The translations under genes were made by a program, and so were the position numbers. The notes below the pieces were generated by a model. It was not told the origin of the DNA and did no database searches. It was given only the letters and a program-made list of their open reading frames with translations. Positions 55,215 to 63,360 of a DNA stretch of 64,000 bases are shown here, piece by piece; position 1 is the first letter of the stretch; each line of letters begins with the position of its first letter. The stretch spans positions 1 through 64,000 of the forward strand of contig LJZQ01000021.1 of NCBI GenBank assembly GCA_001314845.1, read 5' to 3'. Source of the DNA: Marinobacter excellens HL-55. GTDB taxonomy: Bacteria; Pseudomonadota; Gammaproteobacteria; Pseudomonadales; Oleiphilaceae.

Positions 55215-57671
55215 TCAGAGGTTTGTGCGGTGGTTGGTTTCCAGCCAGTTCATGAAGTCTTGCTCGGGTAATGGGCGGCTGTAGAAGTAGCCCTGAGAGT
55301 AATCGCAGCCTTCGTCCTTAAGGAAGTAGGTTTGCGCCTCTTGTTCAACGCCTTCGGCAATAACGGTCAGGCCGAGACTATGGGCCATGTTGATAATGGC
55401 GCGCACCAGGGAGGCGTCCCCGCTCTCACTTAACACGTCCTGGATGAAGGACTTGTCGATTTTCAGGGTATCAAAAGGATAGCTTTTCAAATAGCTGAGG
55501 GCAGAGTAGCCAGTACCGAAATCATCAAGCGAGAGCCGTATCCCGGTCCGGTCCAGCTGCCGGAGGATGTCGGCGGTTTCAATGGTGTTATCGAGAATCA
55601 ATCGCTCGGTAATCTCGAGCTCCAGAGACTCAGGCCTGAGGCCGCTGGTGTTGAGGGATCGCATAACCGCATCGGTAAAGCCAGGGTCCCGGAACTGACG
55701 TGGCGAAACGTTAACGGCAATCGAGAGATCGTCGAGGCTGGTCAGAGCATGCCACGTAACTGCTGCCTTGCAAGCTTCCTGGATAACCCACTCGCCGATC
55801 GGGATGATCAGTCCCGTTTCTTCGGCCAGCGGAATAAATCGGTCGGGCATGACCATACCCATGGCGGGGTTGTTCCAGCGAAGTAATGCCTCGGCGCCGA
55901 TCAGGCGCCCGGATATGGTCTCGATAATAGGCTGATAGTAGAGTTCGAACTCGCCCAGCTCCAGCGCCTTGCGCATATGGGATTCCATTTGCAGGCGTTC
56001 GTGGGAGACCTCGGTCATTTCCGGTGTAAAACGGGCGTAGGAACTCTTGCCTTTGTGCTTGGCCTGATACATGGCAGCATCGGCATGCTGTAGCAGGGTG
56101 CCGCTGTTATCGGAATCAGTCGGGAAAGTGGCTATGCCAATACTGGTGGTCACAAACACTTCCTGGCCGTTCAGCATGAAAGCGCCAGAAAAGGTTTTCA
56201 ATATGCGCTCTGCAACCTGGCAAGAGGCTTCGGGGCCGGTGAGGCCAGGCAATATCACCAGAAATTCGTCGCCACCAAGACGGGCCACCGTACTGGTGCC
56301 TCGCAAGCAACTGGAGATCCTGCGGGCGGCTTCGACCAGCAGGTTGTCACCGGCATCGTGGCCGAGCGTGTCGTTAATATGTTTGAAGTTGTCGAGATCG
56401 AGAAACATGACCCCGACTTGGGAGTTGTCTCTGCGGGCCTGGGCAAGTGCGAGCTTCAGGCGGTCCAGAGCCAGCATGCGATTTGGTAGCCCGGTTAGGA
56501 TATCGTAGTTGGCCTGCCGCAATAGCTGTTGTTCGTAACGCTTCCTGATGCTGATGTCTTCGCCCAGTATCAGATAGCCCGTGGTCTCTCCGTTGTTATC
56601 CCGGATGGGCGTTACGACCAGCTGCTCCCAATAACGTTCGCCATTCCGGCGGACACTGTTTACCTCTCCCTGCCACACGCCCACGCGCTGAACTTGTAGT
56701 CTGATGGATTGCCATAGTTGCCTGGCTTCCTGGATATCCATGCTGTTCTCGATGAGATTGGACGGGTGTTTACCAATGATTCCGTCGGTACTGTGCCCGG
56801 TCAGCTGGCTGAATTTACGGTTAGCGTATTCGATGCGCCACTGGCGATCACAGATCAGGACGGACGACGGGCTCTGGTCAATGGCCTTGGAGAACTTGAG
56901 AATGTCTGCAGCGTCTCGCTCCCGGCGTTCGACATCCTGGTTCAGGCGTTCACGCATTTCGTTAATGGCATCGGTGACCATGCCAAGCTCATCTTTGTTG
57001 TTTGATTCACTGTCAGGGCGGTCAAGCACAAGAGGTCTGGACAGGGTGCGTAACGACAAATCTTTGGTGTAGTCGGCCATCGCAGTGAGGTGGCGAGTGA
57101 CCAGATGCTGGAATATCCAGAGAATAAGTACAGAGACAAAAAAGACAATGAGAAACTGCGTGGCAAGGATAACGCCGACTTTGCGCCGCAGCTCGCCGTA
57201 AACCCTGTCGAGGTTGGCCGTGATAACCAGCTCGCCAAGCTGAAATTCAGTACCCTCTCGCTGGACAAGCTGAAAACGGTGCGTGAGCGTATCGGCTTCT
57301 CTCGGTATTTCTCCCATCACCAGTTCCGAGTCCGGTTCGATTCTGAGGCGCAGGTGGGCGATGTCCGGCAGGCTTAGAATGCCCTCCATTTGAGTTTGGA
57401 GTAACTTCTGGTCCAGGGCCCACAGGCTTCTTGCCAGGCTGGACGCATAGCCGGATTCGATAACTTGCATTCGCTCATCAATCAGCGACAGGTCTTTCCG
57501 GTAATCAGAATAGATTTGTACCCCGGCAGCGAGCAGGGAAAAGGCGGTGCTGAATAGCAGAATCCAGGCCAAGAGCCTGAATGACAACGGTGAGGCTTTA
57601 CGAATACGCCTTAATCGGGTCGTAATTTCTGGCATGTTACGAGCTTCGCCATTGCATTGGAGATCAGACAT
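55215..57671 (-). CDS. PAS-GGDEF-EAL cyclic di-GMP signalling protein
   Basis: The 818-residue inner-membrane protein has two transmembrane helices (about 32-52 and 165-188) flanking a periplasmic sensor. A HAMP-like stretch follows, then a PAS domain (about 262-375), GGDEF (about 385-545) and EAL (about 560-805). The GGDEF motif is intact (466-470), but the inhibitory RxxD site before it reads RGTS. The EAL domain keeps EALLRW, the Asn of AVNVSPRQF, DDFGTGYS and the LKIDKSF lysine, so it should hydrolyse cyclic di-GMP. Both activities may exist. Start choice between this ATG and one 12 codons later is open; neither has a clear ribosome binding site. Confidence 0.9.
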   Translation of the reverse strand: MSDLQCNGEARNMPEITTRLRRIRKASPLSFRLLAWILLFSTAFSLLAAGVQIYSDYRKDLSLIDERMQVIESGYASSLARSLWALDQKLLQTQMEGILSLPDIAHLRLRIEPDSELVMGEIPREADTLTHRFQLVQREGTEFQLGELVITANLDRVYGELRRKVGVILATQFLIVFFVSVLILWIFQHLVTRHLTAMADYTKDLSLRTLSRPLVLDRPDSESNNKDELGMVTDAINEMRERLNQDVERRERDAADILKFSKAIDQSPSSVLICDRQWRIEYANRKFSQLTGHSTDGIIGKHPSNLIENSMDIQEARQLWQSIRLQVQRVGVWQGEVNSVRRNGERYWEQLVVTPIRDNNGETTGYLILGEDISIRKRYEQQLLRQANYDILTGLPNRMLALDRLKLALAQARRDNSQVGVMFLDLDNFKHINDTLGHDAGDNLLVEAARRISSCLRGTSTVARLGGDEFLVILPGLTGPEASCQVAERILKTFSGAFMLNGQEVFVTTSIGIATFPTDSDNSGTLLQHADAAMYQAKHKGKSSYARFTPEMTEVSHERLQMESHMRKALELGEFELYYQPIIETISGRLIGAEALLRWNNPAMGMVMPDRFIPLAEETGLIIPIGEWVIQEACKAAVTWHALTSLDDLSIAVNVSPRQFRDPGFTDAVMRSLNTSGLRPESLELEITERLILDNTIETADILRQLDRTGIRLSLDDFGTGYSALSYLKSYPFDTLKIDKSFIQDVLSESGDASLVRAIINMAHSLGLTVIAEGVEQEAQTYFLKDEGCDYSQGYFYSRPLPEQDFMNWLETNHRTNL

Positions 57672-57810
57672 AGGGGCGTGTATATGAGTGCTTAACCTGA
57701 CAAAGACTATAGCAGCTGTTTATTTCTAATGCGCTGCAAATGCCGGAAATGCCGAAACAAATCTGGAAGGGATGTCGCAGATTCTATAAAGGTGAAGCGC
57801 TTAGTTGCCT

Positions 57811-57824
57811 TTGACACAGATCAA
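57811..57824 (+). promoter_or_regulatory. Anr/FNR box upstream of the CcoM-like gene
   Basis: TTGACACAGATCAA matches the TTGAT-N4-ATCAA consensus at nine of ten half-site positions. Centred at 57817.5, it would be at -41.5 of a transcript starting near 57859, the class II activating position. A weak TAACCT lies at the matching -10. Confidence 0.6.
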
Positions 57825-57891
57825 GACGGTAATTTCCGGGGAGGCGTAACCTGAGCTTAATCAAGTTTCAGAAACGTCGGGAGAACAAGCT

Positions 57892-58041
57892 ATGTACGTG
57901 GATGCCGTTGTAATCGCAGGGATCGCAACAGTATTGCTGATGGTAGGCTTTTTTGTGGGTGTCGGGATTTTCGTGATCAAAGATCAGAAAGCCCATGGCG
58001 GGAAGAACGCCAGTGAACATCGCAAAGGGCAGGGAGGCTAA
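57892..58041 (+). CDS. Small single-helix membrane protein, CcoM-like (cbb3 oxidase subunit)
   Basis: This 49-residue frame starts at ATG 57892 with GGGAGA about eight bases upstream. It reads MYVDAVVIAGIATVLLMVGF, then a continued hydrophobic stretch to residue 30, then KDQKAHGGKNASEH and a basic tail. One transmembrane helix spans about 5-29. The VVIAG-x-x-TV-x-LMV-x-FF-x-G-x-G-x-F pattern resembles, as I recall it, CcoM, the small extra subunit of Pseudomonas cbb3-type cytochrome oxidase, whose gene also lies apart from ccoNOQP. An Anr/FNR-type box in front fits low-oxygen expression. It could instead be an unrelated small membrane protein. Confidence 0.6.
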   Translation: MYVDAVVIAGIATVLLMVGFFVGVGIFVIKDQKAHGGKNASEHRKGQGG

Positions 58042-58071
58042 GCGCAAACCGCGCACTAGCAGGCTGAAAAT

Positions 58072-58147
58072 TGGCGTCCCCTAGGGGGTTCGAACCCCTG
58101 TTGCCGCCGTGAAAGGGCGGAGTCCTAGGCCACTAGACGAAGGGGAC
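58072..58147 (-). tRNA. tRNA-Glu (anticodon TTC)
   Basis: The 76-base minus-strand gene begins GTCCCCTTCGTCTAG and ends with an encoded CCA. The anticodon stem CCGCC/GGCGG encloses the loop CTTTCAC, giving anticodon TTC. The T loop GGTTCGAACCC is canonical. Confidence 0.96.
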
Positions 58148-58186
58148 GCAACGTTTTCAACAACTTGCCTCGTCGAGGTGGCGCGT

Positions 58187-58215
58187 ATATTAAGTAAGGC
58201 CTCGGGCCCTGTCAA
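58187..58215 (-). promoter_or_regulatory. Sigma-70 promoter of tRNA-Glu
   Basis: On the minus strand a perfect TTGACA (58210-58215) and TAATAT (58187-58192) are spaced by 17 bases, about 40 bases upstream of the tRNA. Confidence 0.8.
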
Positions 58216-58232
58216 CTCATTTACGAAAAAAA

Positions 58233-59138
58233 TTATCCCGCCACGCTATCCTTCAATGCCGCTTCGAGTTCTGGGTACTTGAACTGGAAGCCTTCGGTTT
58301 GAAGTCGCTGCGGTACAGCCTTTTGTCCTGTCAGCAGCAATCCTGCCATTTCACCCAGCGCTAGCTTGAGAACCGGTGCCGGCGCTGGAAACACAGTGGG
58401 GCGGTGCAAGACTTTGCCGAGGGTTCGCGTAAATTCGCGATTGGTCGCTGGGTTGGGGCTCACCATATTGTAGGCGCCGTGGGCCCGGTCGTTTTCCAGC
58501 ATCCAGATCAGCCCGGCAACCACGTCATCCCGATGTACCCAGGGCATATACTGCTGGCCAGACCCCAGTCTGCCTCCGAGTCCAAGCTTGAAAGGCAACA
58601 GCATTCTTTGCAGAAAACCGCCGGCGCGGCCAGCGACAACGCCGGTCCGCGACAGGCATACCCGCACTCCGTCCTGCTCAAGCGCCAGGGCCTCTTGCTC
58701 CCAGTCGCGGCACAGTTCATGAGTAAATTCCGGATTGGGCTGGGCGTCTTCGGTCACCAGGTGATCGTTTTGGTTGCCATAAAAGCCGACAGCAGACCCG
58801 GAAACTACGATATCGGGTAGCGTTTGCCAACTGCGGATGGTCGAAACAAGCTGCCGAGTGACCCCGATCCTGCTGTCGCGCAGGGCTTGTTTTCTTGCCT
58901 CGGACCATCGTTTGTCAGCAATGCCTTCGCCGGCAAGATTGATTACCGCTTGAAAGCCCGGGTGGCCTTTCAGGTTGGCCAGGTCATCAACGACCTCAAC
59001 ACGCCCGCAAAGGGCGCGAACGGTATCCGAACTCTGCCGGCTCAGCACCGTCAGCGAGTAGCCTCTGCTGATCAGATTCCGACAAAGTATGGTGCCAATA
59101 AAGCCGGTGCCGCCGGTAATCAGGACTCGCTTGTCCAT
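58233..59138 (-). CDS. TIGR01777 family SDR epimerase-like protein (YfcH-like)
   Basis: The 301-residue protein is an extended short-chain dehydrogenase with the NAD(P)-binding TGGTGFIG (about 7-14) at its N-terminus. Family segments include INLAGEGIADKRWSEARK, VSGSAVGFYGNQ and a C-terminal DUF1731 domain ending in FQFKYPELEAALKD. The start is ATG 59138 (MDKRVLITGG) with AAGGGG six bases upstream, rather than an earlier in-frame ATG. The catalytic Tyr of SDRs appears in GFYGN. The substrate is unknown. It is probably in an operon with the CbiX-like gene. Confidence 0.88.
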   Translation of the reverse strand: MDKRVLITGGTGFIGTILCRNLISRGYSLTVLSRQSSDTVRALCGRVEVVDDLANLKGHPGFQAVINLAGEGIADKRWSEARKQALRDSRIGVTRQLVSTIRSWQTLPDIVVSGSAVGFYGNQNDHLVTEDAQPNPEFTHELCRDWEQEALALEQDGVRVCLSRTGVVAGRAGGFLQRMLLPFKLGLGGRLGSGQQYMPWVHRDDVVAGLIWMLENDRAHGAYNMVSPNPATNREFTRTLGKVLHRPTVFPAPAPVLKLALGEMAGLLLTGQKAVPQRLQTEGFQFKYPELEAALKDSVAG

Positions 59139-59167
59139 GTTATTCCCCTTTGAATGCGAGGGCTCGC

Positions 59168-59545
59168 TCAAGAGCCTGTGTCTGCCAGTTCCTGAAGTAC
59201 AACATCTCTGATGGCATCACCCAATTGTGGGTTCTTCCCGATCGGGTCGGCCAGTTTGATGTGTACGCCGTGCTCGCTCTCGAGTTGTTCGATCATCGCT
59301 GGCACGTCTTTGCGTAAGTGGCGACCAGCGGCGAGAAACAGAGGTACGATTGTATAGTTCAGGGTGCCGTTTGCCTTACCCGCACTGATAATGGCATCGA
59401 GTGATGGCTCTGCAAGTTCCATATAGGCAATGGCTGAGTGTTCAACCGAACTCAGGGTTGGAGCTGCCAACTTCTCAAAGGTCTCACACCACCGCGGGTC
59501 ACTGCTGCCGTGGGCGAGCAGAATGATTTGATGTGACGTGGTCAT
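59168..59545 (-). CDS. Short CbiX-like sirohydrochlorin chelatase family protein
   Basis: The 125-residue protein resembles single-domain CbiX (CbiXS) and SirB proteins that insert metal into sirohydrochlorin. Metal-site histidines appear in LLAHGSSDPRW near the N-terminus and in PLFLAAGRHLRKDVP near residues 68-82. Whether it makes siroheme or a cobalamin precursor cannot be told. The organism uses B12 in NrdJ, but no other cobalamin gene is nearby. It lies 29 bases before the YfcH-like gene. Confidence 0.82.
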   Translation of the reverse strand: MTTSHQIILLAHGSSDPRWCETFEKLAAPTLSSVEHSAIAYMELAEPSLDAIISAGKANGTLNYTIVPLFLAAGRHLRKDVPAMIEQLESEHGVHIKLADPIGKNPQLGDAIRDVVLQELADTGS

Positions 59546-59639
59546 GGTATCTCCTGGGTGGTCAAATAGGGCAACTCTGTCGTAATCACATCAGGTTGCA
59601 CTTGTGTCTGTTGATTTAAATGTAACAGGGAGCTGGTAA

Positions 59640-60242
59640 ATGTTCGATTGGAAAGAGCTTCTGGATTTCTGGTTCGGTGAATTGGACGAGCAGGGACTGT
59701 CAGACAGTGAGCACAGAAACCGCTGGTTTCGGTCGGATCGCAGGTTTGATCAGGAAATCCGGCGTCGCTTTATATCTTTGATGTTATTCGCCTCGGAGCA
59801 AGGGTTGGATCATTGGCGGAAGGAGCCCGGTGGAGCGTTGGCCGAGATATTATTGCTTGATCAGTTCAGTCGAAACATTTTCCGGGGTGGCGCATTGGCT
59901 TTTGAACATGACCCGCTGGCAAGAAAACTGTGTCGCCAAGCCATGCAGAAGGGTCAGGATCTGACCTTGCCAGCCATTCAACGGGCGTTTATGTACATGC
60001 CGTTACAGCATTCTGAGCGTAGGGAAGATCAGGATCTGTCGGTGGAGTGTTATGAACAGCTGGTGGCGTGTGCTGACGGCTTGCTGGCAGAATTTCTCCG
60101 GAGCTTTCTTGAGTCTGCCCTGGAGCACCGGGACATAATCGTTCAGTTTGGCCGGTTCCCACATAGAAACAAAGCGCTTGGAAGGCGTTCTAGTGATCCG
60201 GAGCGCCGCTATCTCGAGGTTGGCAAAACCTTTGGTCAGTGA
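59640..60242 (+). CDS. DUF924 family protein
   Basis: The 200-residue, largely helical cytoplasmic protein has the DUF924 hallmarks: an N-terminal LLDFWFGE, the RNRWFRSDRRFDQEIRRRF stretch, LLLDQFSRNIFRG and the RAFMYMPLQHSE segment. The fold is TPR-like. No enzymatic role is established. The GTAA-ATG start is preceded by CAGGGAG about nine bases upstream. It stands alone ahead of tRNA-Gly. Confidence 0.85.
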   Translation: MFDWKELLDFWFGELDEQGLSDSEHRNRWFRSDRRFDQEIRRRFISLMLFASEQGLDHWRKEPGGALAEILLLDQFSRNIFRGGALAFEHDPLARKLCRQAMQKGQDLTLPAIQRAFMYMPLQHSERREDQDLSVECYEQLVACADGLLAEFLRSFLESALEHRDIIVQFGRFPHRNKALGRRSSDPERRYLEVGKTFGQ

Positions 60243-60346
60243 GAGAGAAGGGCTGACCGGGTGGGTGGCCAGAATCGTCCCGTTGGCATCAGGAGTGGAA
60301 CGGGAATCACCCCGGGTTGGCCTGGGGAAATTTTTTCATAAACTTG

Positions 60347-60374
60347 TTGACGACCGATGTCCGATCAGTAGAAT
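60347..60374 (+). promoter_or_regulatory. Sigma-70 promoter of tRNA-Gly
   Basis: TTGACG (60347-60352) and TAGAAT (60369-60374) are spaced by 16 bases, with a start expected near 60381, 32 bases before the tRNA. Confidence 0.75.
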
Positions 60375-60412
60375 ACGCATCCGTTGAGAGGCAACGCCCT
60401 TGCTCAACATTA

Positions 60413-60488
<76 letters not shown>

Positions 60489-60495
60489 GATTCAG

Positions 60496-60527
60496 AAAAA
60501 ACCCGACCGCCTGTGTCGGGTTTTTTT
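60496..60527 (+). terminator. Intrinsic terminator of tRNA-Gly
   Basis: CCCGAC and GTCGGG form a stem flanked by six As and seven Ts, eight bases after the tRNA. Confidence 0.92.
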
Positions 60528-60619
60528 GTATCTGATGCCTGATTTCTCCCCCATGAGCGCCTGCTCGTCAGTTATACTCGGTACCCTTATTTAAAATCGA
60601 CGCAGTAAAGGTTGGTATT

Positions 60620-61417
60620 ATGCGCGTCCATTCCCTCTACCTCTATCCGGTCAAGTCGCTTGCCGCTATTGAGGTGTCATCTTTTGATCTGGATGAATTC
60701 GGCCCTGCTGGCGATCGGCGCTGGATGCTGGTGGATGACTCTGGTGCATTCGTAACTCAGCGGCAATTGCCGATACTCGCCACACTCCGAACCGGTATTG
60801 ATGATCGCTTCATAAATGTGTGCATCCCTGATGAGGGCACCTTTGATCTGGTTCCGGGTAAAGAGCCGGTATCCGTCGGGGTTTGGCGGGATCGGGTGGA
60901 GGCTCTGATCGGGGCAGGCAAGGCGAGCCAGGCGGTCAGTCGTTACTGCGGGCAAAGTCTGCGCTTTGTTTACATGCCCGAGACCAGCTTTCGCCGCGTG
61001 GACCCCGAGCGTGTCCCGGATCGAAAGCGAGTCGGATTTGCGGATGGTTTTCCGTTTCTTGTGACCAATCAGGCTTCGCTGGACGAACTTAACGCCAGGC
61101 TTGAAATGCCAGTGGATATGCGACACTTCCGGCCCAATATTGTTGTTTCGGGTGCAGAGCCCTGGACCGAAGATGACTGGCGTTCTCTGGTCATCGGGAC
61201 GGCACGCTTTGATATCGCCAAGCCCTGTTCCCGCTGTGTGATGACCACTGTGGATCCCTATGCGGGTACGAAGCATCCCCGTACTGAGCCGCTTAGAACG
61301 CTGTCAACTTACAGAAAAACATCGGATGGCGTTATCTTCGGCCAGAATGCCATTCACCTTGACGGTCACCGTGTGTCGGTGGGCGATACCGTCACTATTT
61401 CTCAACAGGAGTCATAA
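60620..61417 (+). CDS. MOSC domain protein (YcbX-like)
   Basis: The 265-residue protein has an N-terminal MOSC_N beta-barrel (about 1-110, with LYPVKSLAAIEV and GDRRWMLVD) and a C-terminal MOSC domain (about 125-260). The conserved cysteine that would bind the molybdenum cofactor is in KPCSRCVMTTVDP. YcbX and its mammalian relative mARC reduce N-hydroxylated compounds with electrons from a partner. No 2Fe-2S ferredoxin domain is fused here, unlike E. coli YcbX, so a separate partner is expected. GG-rich sequence precedes the ATG at 60620. Confidence 0.88.
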   Translation: MRVHSLYLYPVKSLAAIEVSSFDLDEFGPAGDRRWMLVDDSGAFVTQRQLPILATLRTGIDDRFINVCIPDEGTFDLVPGKEPVSVGVWRDRVEALIGAGKASQAVSRYCGQSLRFVYMPETSFRRVDPERVPDRKRVGFADGFPFLVTNQASLDELNARLEMPVDMRHFRPNIVVSGAEPWTEDDWRSLVIGTARFDIAKPCSRCVMTTVDPYAGTKHPRTEPLRTLSTYRKTSDGVIFGQNAIHLDGHRVSVGDTVTISQQES

Positions 61418-61422
61418 CCAAA

Positions 61423-63360
61423 GTGCCTTTGTTAACGCTGGAAAAAATATCCCTGTCTTTCGGTATGCATCCGTTGCTCGATGGAGCCACGTTGATGATC
61501 GATCCGGGGGAGCGGGTGTGCTTGCTTGGGCGTAATGGTGAGGGCAAATCTACGTTGTTGAAGATTGTCAGTGGCGAGGTGGTTCCTGACGGTGGCGTGG
61601 TTCGGCTCGAAGAGGGCTCGGTGCTGTCGGTGTTGCCTCAAAGTTTACCGTCGGATGATCCACGCACCGCGTACGATGTGGTTGCTTCGGCGTTTCCTGA
61701 AACCGGGGCGGTGCTGGCTGAGTTTCATCGCCTGTCGCAATTGGCAGACGAAGCGAGTATGGACGCAATGATGAAGGCCCAGGAGCGCATTGAGGCGCTG
61801 GATGGGTGGCGGCTTGACCAAAAGGTCACCACGATCCTTGGCCAGTATGGTATCGATCCCGACCGTACCCTGAATACTCTGTCGGGAGGTTGGCAGCGCC
61901 GGGTTCTTCTGGCCAAGGCCCTGGTTGCTGAGCCAGATATACTGCTGTTGGACGAGCCCACCAACCATCTTGATGTACCAGCCATTGCCTGGCTTGAAGA
62001 AGCTCTTGCCCAGTTTCGTGGGGCCATGCTGTTTGTCAGCCATGATCGGGCATTTATTCGCCGGATGGCGACCAGGGTAGTTGAGCTGGATCGTGGCCAG
62101 CTGATCAGTTTTGCGGCCAGCTACGATCGTTACCTAGAGCTCAAGGAAAAAGCGCTTGAAGATGAAGACCGCCAGAATGCGCTATTCGACAAGCGGCTCA
62201 AGCAGGAAGAAACCTGGATTCGCCAAGGTATAAAAGCCAGGCGCACCCGTAATATGGGGCGTGTTCGCTCGCTCAAGGCGATGCGTGAAGAGCACCGGCA
62301 ACGCCGGGTACGGGGTGGCACGGCTAACTTTTCCGTTGAAGAAGCGGCCAAATCCGGAAAGCTGGTCGCAGAAGCCCAAGCTGCAGGGTTCGCCTACCCT
62401 GATGGCCATCGTGTGGTCCAGGGTATGGATCTCACCGTTATCCGGGGCGACAAGATCGGTCTGGTGGGCGAGAACGGCACCGGTAAAACGACGCTGGTGC
62501 GGCTGTTATTGGGTGAGCTCCAGCCGACAGAGGGCGACATACGCCTGGGCACCAATCTGAAAGTGGCTTACTTTGATCAGCTCCGGGGTGAGCTTGATCT
62601 TGAGCGGAACGCCCTGGACAACCTGGCGGAAGGCCGCGAATTCATCGACATCAATGGTCAAAGTAAGCATGTTTTGGGTTATTTGCAGGAATTTCTGTTT
62701 ACCCCGGAACGTGCCCGGTCTCCCGTGCGTGTGTTCTCTGGTGGCGAGCGCGCGCGCCTGTTGTTGGCCAAATTGTTCAGTAAACCCGCGAACATTCTGG
62801 TGCTGGACGAACCTACCAACGATCTCGATGTCGAAACGCTGGAGTTACTGGAAGAGCAGTTGGCCGAGTTCAAGGGTACCGTCATCGTGATCAGTCACGA
62901 CCGGGAGTTTCTGGACAACGTGGTGACAGAAACCATCTTTCTGGACGGTTCCGGAAACGCTCAGGAGCATGTCGGTGGTTACACCGACTGGCGCCGCCAA
63001 GGAGGACGATTCCCGGCGGAGATTTCGGGTAGCCGGCCAGACAAACAGGACAAGCGTGACAGAACCGAGTCTGTAGAAAAGAAGGATGCGCCAGTTGCAC
63101 AGACTGTGGTGCAGTCGGCAAAACAAAAACCCATAAAACTCAGCTACAAGCTTAAAATTGAGTTGGAACAGCTGCCCGGCCAGATCGAGGCGCTGGAACA
63201 AGAGGTTGCAGGCCTTCGGGAGGCCGTCGCTGCCCCGGACTTTTATTCAGGGCTACCGGATGAAGTATCAGCCACTCTGGAACAATTGTCGGAAACGGAA
63301 TCCCGTCTGGAGTTGGTCATTGAACGGTGGATGGAGCTGGAAGAACAGGCGAATCAATGA
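61423..63360 (+). CDS. uup: ABC-F ATPase Uup
   Basis: Uup is a cytoplasmic ABC-F protein with two ATPase domains and no membrane part, linked to ribosome function and suppression of transposon excision. The 645 residues show Walker A GRNGEGKST (36-44) and GENGTGKTT (about 346-354), and signatures LSGGW and FSGGER. The linker is basic and rich in Arg, and a C-terminal coiled coil (about 565-640) is typical of Uup and binds DNA in E. coli. The start is GTG. Its stop overlaps the next gene's start in an ATGA arrangement. Confidence 0.93.
   Translation: MPLLTLEKISLSFGMHPLLDGATLMIDPGERVCLLGRNGEGKSTLLKIVSGEVVPDGGVVRLEEGSVLSVLPQSLPSDDPRTAYDVVASAFPETGAVLAEFHRLSQLADEASMDAMMKAQERIEALDGWRLDQKVTTILGQYGIDPDRTLNTLSGGWQRRVLLAKALVAEPDILLLDEPTNHLDVPAIAWLEEALAQFRGAMLFVSHDRAFIRRMATRVVELDRGQLISFAASYDRYLELKEKALEDEDRQNALFDKRLKQEETWIRQGIKARRTRNMGRVRSLKAMREEHRQRRVRGGTANFSVEEAAKSGKLVAEAQAAGFAYPDGHRVVQGMDLTVIRGDKIGLVGENGTGKTTLVRLLLGELQPTEGDIRLGTNLKVAYFDQLRGELDLERNALDNLAEGREFIDINGQSKHVLGYLQEFLFTPERARSPVRVFSGGERARLLLAKLFSKPANILVLDEPTNDLDVETLELLEEQLAEFKGTVIVISHDREFLDNVVTETIFLDGSGNAQEHVGGYTDWRRQGGRFPAEISGSRPDKQDKRDRTESVEKKDAPVAQTVVQSAKQKPIKLSYKLKIELEQLPGQIEALEQEVAGLREAVAAPDFYSGLPDEVSATLEQLSETESRLELVIERWMELEEQANQ

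Noticed and set aside
57868..58056. Minus-strand frame of 62 codons opposite the CcoM-like gene
   Set aside because: The plus-strand frame has a ribosome site, a clean transmembrane helix and an upstream Anr/FNR box; the minus frame has none of these.
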